A DNA stretch of 64,000 nt from an uncultured Alphaproteobacteria bacterium (GTDB lineage: Bacteria > Pseudomonadota > Alphaproteobacteria > Rhizobiales > Rhizobiaceae), in NCBI GenBank assembly GCA_929200315.1, contig CAKMZB010000006.1:124001-188000 (forward strand). Reading direction: 5' to 3'. The position numbers and the translations under genes were made by a program. Shown here piece by piece: positions 45,272-55,319 of the stretch. Each line of letters opens with the position of its first letter. Position 1 is the first letter of the stretch. The notes under the pieces are model-generated. The model ran no database searches, had not been told where the DNA came from, and saw only the letters and a program-made list of their open reading frames with translations.

Positions 45272-47140
45272 GTGAACCTTGTCGTGCTAAAACGTCTTCT
45301 CCTCGCCGCCGCTCTCCCCTTCGCAATTGCTTTTGCCGCGCCGGTTGCAATGGCCGACGATCGGGAATGGCATTCGTCTTTCTCGTTAATCGGCAAGACC
45401 AAATATGAGGGGCGTGAGTTCACCCATTACGATCATGTGAACCGGGATGCACCCAAAGGCGGAACGCTCAACCAAGCGACGCGAGGCACGTTTGATAGCT
45501 TCAACCCCTTTATTGTGAAGGGGACGCCCGCTGGTGGGCTCAATTATCAGGGCGGTCTGCTATGGGACAATTTGATGTCCAAGGCGGTGGACGAGTCGAG
45601 CGCGTCCCACCCCCTCATCGCCACCGACTTTTCCTACCCGGACGATTATTCCTCCGCCACTTACCGCCTCAATCCCGAAGCCCGATGGCATGATGGGGTG
45701 CCGATCACGGCCGATGATGTGGTCTGGACGCTGGAACAGATGCAAACCCATTCGCCACAATATTCAAAATATTTCGGCGACGTGACCGGAGCCGTGGCTG
45801 ACAACAACCACCAGGTGACCTTCACTTTTGGTCAGAAAGGCAATCGCGAACTGCCCTTCATCCTGTCCGACCTGCCGGTGCTGCCAAAACATTGGTGGAC
45901 GGAGCAGGGTAAGGACCGGGACTTCACCCGCTCAAGCCTGGAGCCGCCCCTCGGCTCCGGCCCTTACCGAATTGCTGATTTTGATGCCGGGCGTTCGATC
46001 ACCTGGGAACGAGTTGAAGACTACTGGGCCGCTGACCTTCCGGTGAACAAAGGCCGCTACAATTTCGACCGCCGCGTCATCCGCTATTTCAATGATCCCA
46101 ACGCCATCTGGGAGGCATTCAAGAAAGGTGGTTTTCAGGATTTGCGAGAGGAAAACCGCGCCCAGAGATGGGCAAAGAGCTATAATTTTCCTGCCTTCCG
46201 CAAAGGTTTGGTGGTGAAGGAGGCTTTTGAGGAAGATTCCTCCTACACCATGCAGGGCTGGGTGCTGAATGCGCGGCTGGAAAAATTCAGCGATCCGCGG
46301 GTGCGCCGAGCGCTGGCTCTTGCCTTCAACTTTGAGCGCATGAACGAGACAATTTTCTTCAACCAATACACCCGCACCAAGACTTATTTCGGCGGGACGG
46401 AACTTTCAGCCACCGGCCTGCCGGAGGGGCAGGAGCTTGCAATTTTGGAAGACTATCGTGACCGCCTGCCGGCAGAATTGTTCACGCAGGGCTATGATCT
46501 TCCCATATATGAGAGCACGCGCGACGAGCGCAAACATTTGCGTGCAGCGTTCAATCTGCTGCAAGAAGCCGGTTACGTGCGCGAGGGCACAGCGCTGATC
46601 GACCCTGCGACAGGGGAGCAGATGACGCTGGAAATTCTCGGCAGCAATCCAGACTCCGAAAAGATTAATCTGCCCTGGCTGAACTCGCTGCGGAAACTCG
46701 GGATCAATGCGACGTTCCGCATTGTCGACACTGCTCAATTCATCGCTCGTGTGGGGAGCTTCGACTATGAAGTCGTCTCCGTGCCAACCCGCCAGAGCCA
46801 GTCTCCCGGCAATGAGCAGCGCGAATATTGGTCAAGCCAGGCTGCCGAAACGCCCGGCTCGCGCAATTATGCCGGGATCAACGATCCGGTAGTCGACGAG
46901 CTTATCGAACGGCTGATCCTTGCAAAGGACCGCCAGGAGCTGATCGCCCTCACCCGCGCTCTCGATCGTGTTCTGCTCTGGGGCCACTACGTTGTTCCGC
47001 AATGGCACCTTTCCAGCGCGCGGATTGCCCGGTGGGACAAGTTTGATTTCAAGCGTCCGCAGCCCGGATTTATAGGCATTGATCTTGATTCCTGGTGGAT
47101 CGACCCCGCCAAGGAAGCGGCTCTGGAGGCAGCGCGTTGA
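45272..47140 (+). CDS. yejA: Yej-type peptide-binding protein, copy 1 (Sec-exported)
   Basis: This 622-residue family 5 solute-binding protein has a Sec signal peptide (cleavage near AMADD, residue 28). Typical strings are FTHYDHVNRDAPKGGTLNQ, RWHDGVPITADDVVWTLEQM and VRRALALAFNFERMNE. The start is GTG at 45272 or 45284. It heads a probable six-gene operon (two binding proteins, YejB, YejE, a CDF transporter, YejF). YejABEF imports oligopeptides and microcin C in E. coli. The second binding protein overlaps its stop. Confidence 0.92.
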   Translation: MNLVVLKRLLLAAALPFAIAFAAPVAMADDREWHSSFSLIGKTKYEGREFTHYDHVNRDAPKGGTLNQATRGTFDSFNPFIVKGTPAGGLNYQGGLLWDNLMSKAVDESSASHPLIATDFSYPDDYSSATYRLNPEARWHDGVPITADDVVWTLEQMQTHSPQYSKYFGDVTGAVADNNHQVTFTFGQKGNRELPFILSDLPVLPKHWWTEQGKDRDFTRSSLEPPLGSGPYRIADFDAGRSITWERVEDYWAADLPVNKGRYNFDRRVIRYFNDPNAIWEAFKKGGFQDLREENRAQRWAKSYNFPAFRKGLVVKEAFEEDSSYTMQGWVLNARLEKFSDPRVRRALALAFNFERMNETIFFNQYTRTKTYFGGTELSATGLPEGQELAILEDYRDRLPAELFTQGYDLPIYESTRDERKHLRAAFNLLQEAGYVREGTALIDPATGEQMTLEILGSNPDSEKINLPWLNSLRKLGINATFRIVDTAQFIARVGSFDYEVVSVPTRQSQSPGNEQREYWSSQAAETPGSRNYAGINDPVVDELIERLILAKDRQELIALTRALDRVLLWGHYVVPQWHLSSARIARWDKFDFKRPQPGFIGIDLDSWWIDPAKEAALEAAR

Positions 47141-49014
47141 ACGATCTGACGCGGCGTGGCTTTGGGCAGCTTTCGCTCAGTGCATTCTTTCTGGGTGCGG
47201 CGGTCATCCGGCCGGACCTTTCGCTTGCCGCGGTACCATCCGGCACGCCGCTCCATGGCTTGTCAGCTTTTGGTGATTTGAAATATGCGCCGGACTTTAC
47301 TCATTTTGACTATGTGAACCCGAGCGCGCCGAAGGGCGGAGTGTTGAACATCAGCGTGCCCAATTGGGCCTTCAACCAGAACCCGCAGACCTTCAACACG
47401 CTCAACACTTTCGTCCAAAAGGGCGACGCCCCGCCACGTATGGAGCTTTGCTATCCGGCGCTGATGGTGCGCGCGTTGGATGAACCTTCGGCGATCTACG
47501 GCTTGCTTGCCGAGACGGTATCACTGTCAGAAGACGGCAACATCTTCACCTTCACGCTGCGCGAAGAAGCGGTGTGGGACGATGGTTCGCCGATTACCGC
47601 GCAGGACGTTGCCTATTCGCTCAACACGTTCAAAAGCGACGGCCACGCCTCGCTCCTTCTGGCGCTTGGCGAGTTGGATGACGTCGTGGCAACTGATGAG
47701 CGCACCGTCGAATTCCGCTTTTCCGGCAATCAGAGCGCGCAGGCCATTTTGACCGCGGCGGTGATGCCGATCATCTCCAGCGAGTGGAACGAGGAGATCG
47801 GTTTCACCAACGCCGTCATGGAGCGCCCGATGACGGGTGGGCCCTACAAGCTTGGCAATGTGCAGGTGGGGCGCTCGATCACCTATGAGCGCAACGAGAC
47901 TTGGTGGGGAAACGCGCTTGGCGTCGCGAAGGGCCAAAACAATTTTGGCACGATCCGCATCGACTTTTTCAGCGACCGGCAGGCCGCCTTTGAAGCCTTC
48001 AAGAAGGGCGACATCACCCACCGGCAGGAATTCACCTCAAAAGTCTGGGCGAACGATTATGATTTCCCCGCCGTGCAGGACGGACGGGTGATCAAGACAG
48101 GTTTCTCGTCTGAAAAAGTCCCGCTGATGCAGGCTTGGGCGCTGAACACGCGGCGGGAGAAGCTTGCTGATCCGCGCACGCGGGAAGCGATTGGTCTGGC
48201 GTTTGATTTTGAATGGACCAACACCAACATTTTCTACGGTCTCTACGCGCGCAGCGACAGTGTCTTTCAGAATTCGCATTATCGCGCCACGGGCACCCCG
48301 CCCGAGGCCGAGTTTGCGGTGTTGGAGCCCTATCGCGATCAGCTTTCCAAAGAGGTCTTTGGCGAGGCTCCCACATCCCCCATCTCTGACGGGTCCGGCA
48401 GCGACCGTTCGCTGTTGCGGCGCGCATCGCAGCTTTTGGCTGAGGCCGGATGGCAACGGGATGGGCGGCAACTGGTGGATGCCAACGGCGCCGCCTTTAC
48501 ACTTGAATATCTCATCCGCTCGCCGGTCTTCGAGCGCTCGCTCAGCCCCTATATCAAGAACCTCAAGCTCCTTGGCATTGATGCTTCCATCCGCCTGGTG
48601 GACCCTGCGCAATATCGCGCGCGGATCGACGGGTTTGATTTTGACGTCACCGGTTTTGCCCGCCGCTTCGGCGCGGTGCCAAGCACGGAGGTACTGGCGC
48701 AGGCCTTCTCCTCCGGCGCGCGCGATGTCGCCGGTTCCACCAACCTGTCAGGCATCGCCGACCCCGTTGTCGATGCGCTGATCGAGCAGGCGGGTAAGGC
48801 AAACAACATCGAAGACTTCACGGTCACACTGCGCGCGCTCGACAGGGTGCTGCGCCTCACGCATACCGTTGTTCACAACTGGTATTCGCCGAATCACAGG
48901 GTCGCTTATTGGGACCTTTTTGGCTTTCCGGAAGAGAAGCCGGATTATGATTTTCCGGTGGAGACGACCTGGTGGTGGGACGCGGACAAAGCCGCTGCAA
49001 TCAACCGGGCCTGA
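47137..49014 (+). CDS. Yej-type peptide-binding protein, copy 2 (apparent Tat signal)
   Basis: This 625-residue paralogue of the preceding gene starts at TTG overlapping its stop (TTGA), with GGAGG correctly spaced. The N-terminus reads NDLTRRGFGQLSLSAFFLG, a twin-arginine signal, whereas copy 1 has a plain Sec signal. The family core is present: FTHFDYVNPSAPKGGVLN, VWDDGSPITAQDVAYSLNTF and TREAIGLAFDFEWTN. Two different binders for one transporter would widen substrate range; Tat export suggests folding before export. Confidence 0.9.
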   Translation: MNDLTRRGFGQLSLSAFFLGAAVIRPDLSLAAVPSGTPLHGLSAFGDLKYAPDFTHFDYVNPSAPKGGVLNISVPNWAFNQNPQTFNTLNTFVQKGDAPPRMELCYPALMVRALDEPSAIYGLLAETVSLSEDGNIFTFTLREEAVWDDGSPITAQDVAYSLNTFKSDGHASLLLALGELDDVVATDERTVEFRFSGNQSAQAILTAAVMPIISSEWNEEIGFTNAVMERPMTGGPYKLGNVQVGRSITYERNETWWGNALGVAKGQNNFGTIRIDFFSDRQAAFEAFKKGDITHRQEFTSKVWANDYDFPAVQDGRVIKTGFSSEKVPLMQAWALNTRREKLADPRTREAIGLAFDFEWTNTNIFYGLYARSDSVFQNSHYRATGTPPEAEFAVLEPYRDQLSKEVFGEAPTSPISDGSGSDRSLLRRASQLLAEAGWQRDGRQLVDANGAAFTLEYLIRSPVFERSLSPYIKNLKLLGIDASIRLVDPAQYRARIDGFDFDVTGFARRFGAVPSTEVLAQAFSSGARDVAGSTNLSGIADPVVDALIEQAGKANNIEDFTVTLRALDRVLRLTHTVVHNWYSPNHRVAYWDLFGFPEEKPDYDFPVETTWWWDADKAAAINRA

Positions 49015-49035
49015 AGAAGAGGTACGTCAGCACCG

Positions 49036-50151
49036 ATGGGAGCCTATATTCTCCGACGCCTGCTGCTGATGGTGCCGACAATTCTCGGCATCATGCTGCT
49101 ATCCTTCACCGTCATCCAGTTCGCCCCTGGCGGACCGGTGGAGCAGGTGATCGCGCAGGTCACAGGCCAGGGCGGCGGCGCGATGGACCGCGTCTCCGGG
49201 GGCGGCAGCGACTTCGGCAACGGCCAGGACACCAGCCATACTGCCACCGGCGCCACTGCATCCACTTCCAAATACCGCGGCGCACAGGGGTTGGACCCGG
49301 AATTCATTGCCCAGCTTGAAAAGCAGTTCGGCTTCGACAAACCGGCCTATGAGCGTTTTGCGCTGCTGGTGTGGAACTATATTCGCTTCGACTTCGGCGA
49401 GAGTTATTTCCGCTCCATTTCTGTCTGGGATCTGATCCTGGAAAAAATGCCTGTGTCGATCTCGCTCGGCCTTTGGATCACGCTCATCTCCTATGGAATT
49501 TCCATTCCGCTCGGCATCAGGAAAGCAGTGTCGGACGGTTCGCGTTTTGATGTGTGGACGTCCGGTGTCATTGTCGTTGCCTATGCCGTACCGGGGTTCC
49601 TGTTCGGCATTCTGCTCATCGTCCTTTTCGCCGGCGGCTCGTTCTTTGACTGGTTCCCGCTGCGGGGTCTGACGAGTGACAATTGGGACGATCTTTCCTG
49701 GCCGATGAAGATCGTCGACTATTTCTGGCACCTCACGCTGCCGCTCATCGCGCTGACGCTCTCCGCCTTTGCAACGACGACGCTGCTGACGAAGAACTCG
49801 TTTCTTGATGAAATCCGCAAGCAATATGTCATCACCGCCCGCGCCAAGGGGCTAACGGACAAACAAGTGCTTTACCGTCACGTCTTCCGCAACGCGATGC
49901 TCATTGTGATCGCTGGCTTCCCCGGCGCCTTCATCTTCGCCTTCTTCACCGGCTCGCTGCTGATTGAGGCGATCTTCTCGCTGGATGGGCTTGGCCTTCT
50001 TGCCTACCGCTCCACGGTGGAGCGCGACTATGCGGTGGTCTTTGCAACGCTCTACATTTTCTCATTGATGGGGCTGCTGGTCTCGCTGCTCTCCGACATC
50101 ACCTACACGCTGATTGATCCGCGCATCGACTTTGACCGGAGGGACGTCTGA
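49036..50151 (+). CDS. yejB: Peptide ABC transporter permease YejB
   Basis: This 371-residue permease has six transmembrane helices and the family start [21 protein letters not shown] glycine-rich periplasmic loop (about 38-80) follows the first helix. The ATPase-contacting EAA segment is seen in [21 protein letters not shown]. It pairs with YejE, whose start follows by one base. Confidence 0.95.
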   Translation: MGAYILRRLLLMVPTILGIMLLSFTVIQFAPGGPVEQVIAQVTGQGGGAMDRVSGGGSDFGNGQDTSHTATGATASTSKYRGAQGLDPEFIAQLEKQFGFDKPAYERFALLVWNYIRFDFGESYFRSISVWDLILEKMPVSISLGLWITLISYGISIPLGIRKAVSDGSRFDVWTSGVIVVAYAVPGFLFGILLIVLFAGGSFFDWFPLRGLTSDNWDDLSWPMKIVDYFWHLTLPLIALTLSAFATTTLLTKNSFLDEIRKQYVITARAKGLTDKQVLYRHVFRNAMLIVIAGFPGAFIFAFFTGSLLIEAIFSLDGLGLLAYRSTVERDYAVVFATLYIFSLMGLLVSLLSDITYTLIDPRIDFDRRDV

Positions 50152-50152
50152 T

Positions 50153-51364
50153 ATGGCGCAGAATCCGCCAGATGACGTGCTGTTGGATGCCGCCGTCTCT
50201 GGCACTTTGCCGCAGACTGATGGTCCGGGCTACAATCCGCAAGACGCGGTCGCCCGCTCGCGCGGGTGGATCAATCTGTCACCGCTCAACCAGCGCCGCT
50301 GGCAGAGTTTTAAGAAGAACCGCCGTGGCTATTGGAGCCTGTGGATCTTCCTCGTCCTCTTCATCCTCTCGCTGTTTGCCGAATTGCTGGCCAATGACCG
50401 GCCGCTTCTCGTCTCCTACAAGGGTGAAATTCTCGCCCCGGTTCTGGTGGATTATCCGGAGGAGAAATTCGGTGGCTTCCTGCCGGTTAAAGATTATCGC
50501 GACCCGCTGTACAACGAGGAGATTGAGGCCAACGGCTGGATGCTCTGGCCACCGCTTCGCTACTCTTACACCACCGTCAATGTGGACGTTCCACGCCCTG
50601 CTCCCTCCCCACCCACATGGCTGCTGGAGACCGACGAGGCCTGTCGAAAATACGAGCAGGGCGCGGCAGATCCGCTTTGCACCTGGGGCAATTACAACTG
50701 GCTCGGCACGGATGATCAGGCCCGCGATGTGCTGGCACGGGTGATCTACGGCTTTCGCATCTCCGTCCTCTTCGGCCTCGCACTGACCTTTGCTTCCGCC
50801 GTTATCGGCGTCTGGGCGGGCGCGGTGCAGGGCTATTATGGCGGCAAGATCGATCTCTTTGCGCAAAGGTTCGTGGAAATCTGGACCTCGATGCCGGAGC
50901 TCTTCATCCTCATCATCATCGCCTCGGTCCTGCCGCCGGGCTTTTGGGTGCTGCTCTTCATCATGGTCATCTTCCGATGGACCGGCTTTGTCGGGATTGT
51001 GCGGGCGGAATTCCTGCGCGCGCGCAATTTTGAATATGTGAACGCTGCCCGTGCGCTTGGCGTTGGCAACGGCACCATCATGTTCCGCCACCTTTTGCCA
51101 AACGCCATGGTGGCAACCCTCACCTTTATGCCCTTCATCATGTCCGGTGCGATCACAGCGCTGACGTCGCTCGACTTTCTCGGCTTCGGCCTGCCGCCAG
51201 GGTCGCCGTCGCTTGGTGAATTGCTGCAACAGGCGCGCAACAACCTTCAGGCACCTTGGCTTGGCATCACGGGATTCCTCGTTCTCTCGATTATGCTCTC
51301 GCTGCTGATCTTCATTGGTGAAGCGGTGCGTGATGCCTTTGACCCGCGAAAGACTTTTGCGTGA
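50153..51364 (+). CDS. yejE: Peptide ABC transporter permease YejE
   Basis: This 403-residue permease has the OppC/YejE layout: a cytoplasmic N-terminus, first helix near 65-80, a large periplasmic loop with YSYTTVNVDVP and WGNYNWLGTDDQARDVLARVIYG, and the EAA segment NAARALGVGNGTIMFRHLLPN. It starts just after yejB. Its TGA shares a base with the ATG of the CDF gene, so an unrelated metal transporter is translationally coupled here. Confidence 0.95.
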   Translation: MAQNPPDDVLLDAAVSGTLPQTDGPGYNPQDAVARSRGWINLSPLNQRRWQSFKKNRRGYWSLWIFLVLFILSLFAELLANDRPLLVSYKGEILAPVLVDYPEEKFGGFLPVKDYRDPLYNEEIEANGWMLWPPLRYSYTTVNVDVPRPAPSPPTWLLETDEACRKYEQGAADPLCTWGNYNWLGTDDQARDVLARVIYGFRISVLFGLALTFASAVIGVWAGAVQGYYGGKIDLFAQRFVEIWTSMPELFILIIIASVLPPGFWVLLFIMVIFRWTGFVGIVRAEFLRARNFEYVNAARALGVGNGTIMFRHLLPNAMVATLTFMPFIMSGAITALTSLDFLGFGLPPGSPSLGELLQQARNNLQAPWLGITGFLVLSIMLSLLIFIGEAVRDAFDPRKTFA

Positions 51365-52281
51365 TGGGCGCCCACCACAACCATAGCGGCCCGCACAACC
51401 ACGCCCACGGCGCTTCAGAAAAGGCCGTGCTGTTTGCAGCTGCGCTGACCGGTTCCTTCATGTTGGCGGAAATTACCGGCGGGCTGATCTCCGGTTCCCT
51501 CGCCCTGCTTGCCGATGCCGGGCATATGCTCACGGACTTCGCGGCCCTTTCCCTCGCCTATGTCGGCTTTCGTCTTGCCCGCCGCCCGGCAGACGGAAAA
51601 CGCTCTTACGGATTTGACCGCTTTTCTGTCCTTGTTGCCTTCGTCAACGGGATCGCGCTTTTCGCCATTGCGGGCTGGATTGTGGTTGAAGCGATCGAGC
51701 GCATTACAACGCCCGTCGAAGTCCTCTCCGGCACCATGCTGATTATCGCCTGCCTCGGGCTGGTGGTGAATATCGCCGTTTTCTGGGTGCTTTCACGCGG
51801 CGACACCCAACAATTGAACATGCGAGCCGCCCTCTTACACGTGTTGGGAGACCTTCTCGGCTCCGTCGCTGCCATCATCGCTGCGCTCATCATCATGGCT
51901 ACAGGATGGTTGCCGATCGACCCGATCCTTTCAGTTCTGGTTGCGCTGATTATCCTGCGTTCAGCCTGGTACGTGGTGCATGACAGCGCCAATGTCTTGT
52001 TGGAAGGAACACCCAAAGGCATCGAAACCGAGGCCGTGCGTGACAGCATCATGGGCCTGCCTTTCGTCATTGATGTTCACCACGTCCACGCCTGGTCGAT
52101 TAGCGAAGAACGGCCGATGGTGACACTTCACGCACAATGCAACGAAGACATTGCAGTGGGAGATGCGGTACGTGCCATCAAGGCGCGGCTTTCCGAGCGC
52201 TTCCACCTCGACCACGCCACGGTGGAGATTGAATACGGTGCCTGTGCTGATGCGGGTTCGGCCTGCGGGGAGGCCGCATGA
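51364..52281 (+). CDS. Cation diffusion facilitator (zinc-type) transporter
   Basis: This 305-residue CDF protein has a His-rich N-terminus (GAHHNHSGPHNHAHG), six transmembrane segments, and both membrane metal-site motifs, LLADAGHMLTDFAAL and ALLHVLGDLLGSVAA (HxxxD). A cytoplasmic C-terminal domain has DVHHVHAWSISEERP. HD pairs fit zinc-type export by proton exchange. It is inserted between yejE and yejF with overlaps on both sides, so it is expressed with the peptide importer. Confidence 0.94.
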   Translation: MGAHHNHSGPHNHAHGASEKAVLFAAALTGSFMLAEITGGLISGSLALLADAGHMLTDFAALSLAYVGFRLARRPADGKRSYGFDRFSVLVAFVNGIALFAIAGWIVVEAIERITTPVEVLSGTMLIIACLGLVVNIAVFWVLSRGDTQQLNMRAALLHVLGDLLGSVAAIIAALIIMATGWLPIDPILSVLVALIILRSAWYVVHDSANVLLEGTPKGIETEAVRDSIMGLPFVIDVHHVHAWSISEERPMVTLHAQCNEDIAVGDAVRAIKARLSERFHLDHATVEIEYGACADAGSACGEAA

Positions 52282-53906
52282 GCGAGAAACTCCTTCAGGT
52301 GCAAGACCTTTCCGTCGCGTTCACCCAGGGCGGCCAGACGACAACGGCTGTCGATCATATTTCCTTCGACATCGACAAGGGCGAGACTGTTGCGCTGGTG
52401 GGGGAATCCGGTTCCGGAAAATCCGTCTCTGCTCTTTCGGTGCTGAAGCTGCTGCCCTACCCGCCGGCCTCCCATCCTTCGGGCAAAATTTTCTTCAACG
52501 GCGAAGACCTGCTTGACGCCGATGAGCGCGACCTGCGCCGGGTGCGCGGTGATGACATCACCATGATTTTCCAGGAGCCCATGACCTCCCTCAACCCGCT
52601 GCACACGATCGAGCAGCAGGTCGGCGAGATTATGCATTTGCATCTGGACGTCGATGGCGAAACGATCCGCGACCGTGTCGTGGCATTGCTGCATCAAGTC
52701 GGCATTCGCGAACCGGAAAAACGCCTTGGCGCCTATCCGCACCAGCTCTCCGGCGGCCAACGCCAGCGGGTGATGATTGCAATGGCTTTGGCGAACGAAC
52801 CCAAGCTTCTGATCGCGGACGAGCCAACCACCGCGCTTGATGTGACGGTGCAGGCGCAGATTTTAGAATTGCTGAATGAGCTAAAGGCGAAGTCCGGTCT
52901 CTCCATGCTCTTCATCACCCATGACCTTGGGATCGTGCGCAAATTTGCCGACCGGGTTTGCGTGATGACCAAGGGCAAGATTGTCGAACAGGGACCGACT
53001 GCGGAGATCTTTGACAATCCCCAGCACGACTACACCAAGCACCTTCTCGCCGCCGAACCCAAGGGCAACCCGCCCCCCGCCGACGAAACCGCGCCGGTGG
53101 TGATTGAGGGTGAAGACGTGAAGGTCTGGTTTCCCATTAAGGCCGGTTTCATGCGCCGCACGGTGGACCATGTGAAGGCCGTCGACGGCATCGACGTGAC
53201 ATTGCGCGCAGGCCAGACGCTCGGCGTCGTCGGCGAATCCGGCTCCGGCAAGACAACCCTTGGCCTCGCGCTCACCCGCATGATTTCCAGTGAGGGGCGT
53301 ATCGCTTTTGTGGGGCAGGATATCGGCCAGCGCAGCTTCAAGCAGATGAAGCCGCTGCGGTCTGAGATGCAGATTGTTTTTCAGGACCCCTATGGCTCCC
53401 TCTCCCCGCGCATGAGCGTTGCTGAGATCATCGCCGAGGGCTTGAGCATTCATAGGCCGCACATGTCAGCAGAGGAGCGCGACCGCGTGGTGGCCGATGT
53501 GCTGACGGAAGTCGGCCTCGACGCGGCAACGCGGCATCGCTACCCACACGAGTTTTCCGGCGGCCAGCGCCAGCGGATGGCCATCGCCCGCGCCATGGTG
53601 CTGGAGCCGAAATTCGTCATGCTGGACGAACCGACCTCGGCGCTCGACATGTCCGTGCAGGCGCAGGTCGTGGAGTTGCTGCTGCGCCTCCAGCGCGACC
53701 GCAATCTCGCCTACCTCTTCATCAGCCATGATTTGAAAGTCGTGCGCGCGCTCGCCAACGACGTCATCGTGATGCGCGGAGGCCGAGTGGTGGAAAGCGG
53801 CCCGTCTGAGCAGATTTTCGACAACCCGCAGACCGATTACACCAAGGCTCTGATGGCCGCCGCCTTCAACATGGAAACAGCAGATGCCGGCGTGGTGAGC
53901 GAATAG
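52278..53906 (+). CDS. yejF: Peptide ABC transporter ATPase YejF (double domain)
   Basis: This 542-residue protein carries two complete ABC ATPase domains: the first with [22 protein letters not shown] and [12 protein letters not shown], the second with [22 protein letters not shown] and [12 protein letters not shown]. It powers the YejB-YejE importer. Its ATG overlaps the CDF stop by 4 bases. It ends the operon; a ghrA-like gene follows 27 bases later. Confidence 0.95.
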   Translation: MSEKLLQVQDLSVAFTQGGQTTTAVDHISFDIDKGETVALVGESGSGKSVSALSVLKLLPYPPASHPSGKIFFNGEDLLDADERDLRRVRGDDITMIFQEPMTSLNPLHTIEQQVGEIMHLHLDVDGETIRDRVVALLHQVGIREPEKRLGAYPHQLSGGQRQRVMIAMALANEPKLLIADEPTTALDVTVQAQILELLNELKAKSGLSMLFITHDLGIVRKFADRVCVMTKGKIVEQGPTAEIFDNPQHDYTKHLLAAEPKGNPPPADETAPVVIEGEDVKVWFPIKAGFMRRTVDHVKAVDGIDVTLRAGQTLGVVGESGSGKTTLGLALTRMISSEGRIAFVGQDIGQRSFKQMKPLRSEMQIVFQDPYGSLSPRMSVAEIIAEGLSIHRPHMSAEERDRVVADVLTEVGLDAATRHRYPHEFSGGQRQRMAIARAMVLEPKFVMLDEPTSALDMSVQAQVVELLLRLQRDRNLAYLFISHDLKVVRALANDVIVMRGGRVVESGPSEQIFDNPQTDYTKALMAAAFNMETADAGVVSE

Positions 53907-53933
53907 CCGCCTTAACGAGCGTAAGGAGGCCCC

Positions 53934-54893
53934 GTGGCCGAACCGACCAAACCATCCATCCTCGTCACCATCGGCAAGGGCACCGGCGTCGAGCATGAAA
54001 GCGAGACGGCGGCAAAGCTCTTCCAGATGGCTTTTCCAGACCGGGAGGTTGTGACCGAGCCTTCCCCCGGCGTTGGCTACGCCATCACGTGGCACCCGCC
54101 GCTCGGCCTGTTGGCCCAATGCGAAAACTTGCAGGCAATTTTCTCCCTCGGCGCGGGGGTGGATCATGTGCTGCGCGATCCCGACCTGCCGGATGTGCCG
54201 TTGGTGCGTTTTGTTGACCCAACACTGACATCGCGCATGGTTGAGTGGGTGGTGTGGCAGGTCTTCAACCACCAGCGCCGCGCGGCGCAGTATGCGCAAT
54301 TGCAGCACGAGGGGACGTGGAAAGAGCTGACGTCACCACCAGCTGAGGACCTCGCCATCGGCATTATGGGTTTTGGCAAATTGGGGCAGGCTGCCGCCAA
54401 GGCTCTGCTGCCGTTTGGCTTCAAGATCAACGCCTGGTCCCGTTCCGGGCGTACAATGGATGGCGTGACGGCTTACGATGCGGAAGGGCTGGATGCCTTC
54501 CTTGCCGCCACCAACATAGCGGTCAGTCTGCTGCCCGCGACGGCGGAGACGAAGGGCATCATCAACACCGACCTCATCGGCAAGCTTAAAAAGCGCGGGC
54601 CGCTTGGAGGGCCGGTCGTCTTGAACGCCGGGCGTGGCGACAGCCAGGTCAGCGCAGACATTGATGCAGCCTTGCGCGACGGCCGTCTCGGCGGCGCGTC
54701 GCTTGATGTGTTCGAGACCGAACCGCTTCCCGCTGATAATCCGCTCTGGACCGCCCCCAATTGCATCATCACCCCCCACGCCGCCGCCGTCACCGACCCA
54801 CGCGCACTAGCCATGTATATCCGCCGCCAGGTGGATGCGGTGGAGGCAGGCAAGGAATTGGAAAACGTCGTGGATCGCGGACGCGGCTACTAA
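53934..54893 (+). CDS. ghrA: Glyoxylate/hydroxypyruvate reductase A-like dehydrogenase
   Basis: This 319-residue D-2-hydroxyacid dehydrogenase starts at GTG with an excellent AAGGAGG. The nucleotide site is GIMGFGKLGQAAAKALLPFG; the catalytic Arg and Glu lie in LNAGRGDSQVSADID and VFETEPLP, and the His in NCIITPHAAAVTDP. It matches GhrA, which reduces glyoxylate and hydroxypyruvate with NADPH. It may be co-transcribed with yej. Confidence 0.92.
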   Translation: MAEPTKPSILVTIGKGTGVEHESETAAKLFQMAFPDREVVTEPSPGVGYAITWHPPLGLLAQCENLQAIFSLGAGVDHVLRDPDLPDVPLVRFVDPTLTSRMVEWVVWQVFNHQRRAAQYAQLQHEGTWKELTSPPAEDLAIGIMGFGKLGQAAAKALLPFGFKINAWSRSGRTMDGVTAYDAEGLDAFLAATNIAVSLLPATAETKGIINTDLIGKLKKRGPLGGPVVLNAGRGDSQVSADIDAALRDGRLGGASLDVFETEPLPADNPLWTAPNCIITPHAAAVTDPRALAMYIRRQVDAVEAGKELENVVDRGRGY

Positions 54894-54907
54894 GGCAATT
54901 GCAACAA

Positions 54908-54925
54908 GGCGGCCAAACGGCCGCC
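54908..54925. terminator. Hairpin in the convergent ghrA-ybaB gap
   Basis: GGCGGCC and GGCCGCC form a 7-bp stem around AAAC. No strong T run follows on either strand, so termination is likely but not certain. Confidence 0.5.
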
Positions 54926-54983
54926 TGACACCCCTGCGTCGCGCCAGCGCGAGCTGCAGGCTACAAGGCCGAAAGCGTGAGCT

Positions 54984-55307
54984 CTAAAAAGGCATCTTGA
55001 AACCGGGCGGGATGGGCAGGCCCGCCGTTAGTTCTTGTGTCTTTTCCTGCGTCATCCGCTCGCTCGCCTCGCGCGCCATAGCGTGAGCAGCGATGAGGAG
55101 ATCTTCGAGCACCTCTTTTTCATCAGGCACGAGGAGGCTTGCGTCGATCTCAACGCCCTTCATCGCCCCCTTGCCGGAAAGACGGACGATGACAAGGCCG
55201 CCACCAGCGGTGCCTTCAACTTCCGCCTCTTCGAGCTCGGTCTGCAGGGAAGCCATTTTCTCCTGCATTTCCTTAACCTTGCCCATCATGCCCATGATGT
55301 CTTTCAT
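54984..55307 (-). CDS. ybaB: YbaB/EbfC family nucleoid-associated protein
   Basis: This 107-residue protein has the YbaB pattern: KDIMGMMGKVKEMQEKMASL, VEGTAGGGLVIVRLSGKGAM, EDLLIAAHAMAREASERM and a C-terminal GLPIPPGFKMPF. It binds DNA as a dimer. It lies 12 bases downstream of dnaX, the standard dnaX-ybaB(-recR) arrangement; recR is not present after it here. Confidence 0.96.
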   Translation of the reverse strand: MKDIMGMMGKVKEMQEKMASLQTELEEAEVEGTAGGGLVIVRLSGKGAMKGVEIDASLLVPDEKEVLEDLLIAAHAMAREASERMTQEKTQELTAGLPIPPGFKMPF

Positions 55308-55319
55308 CGTGCCTGTTCC

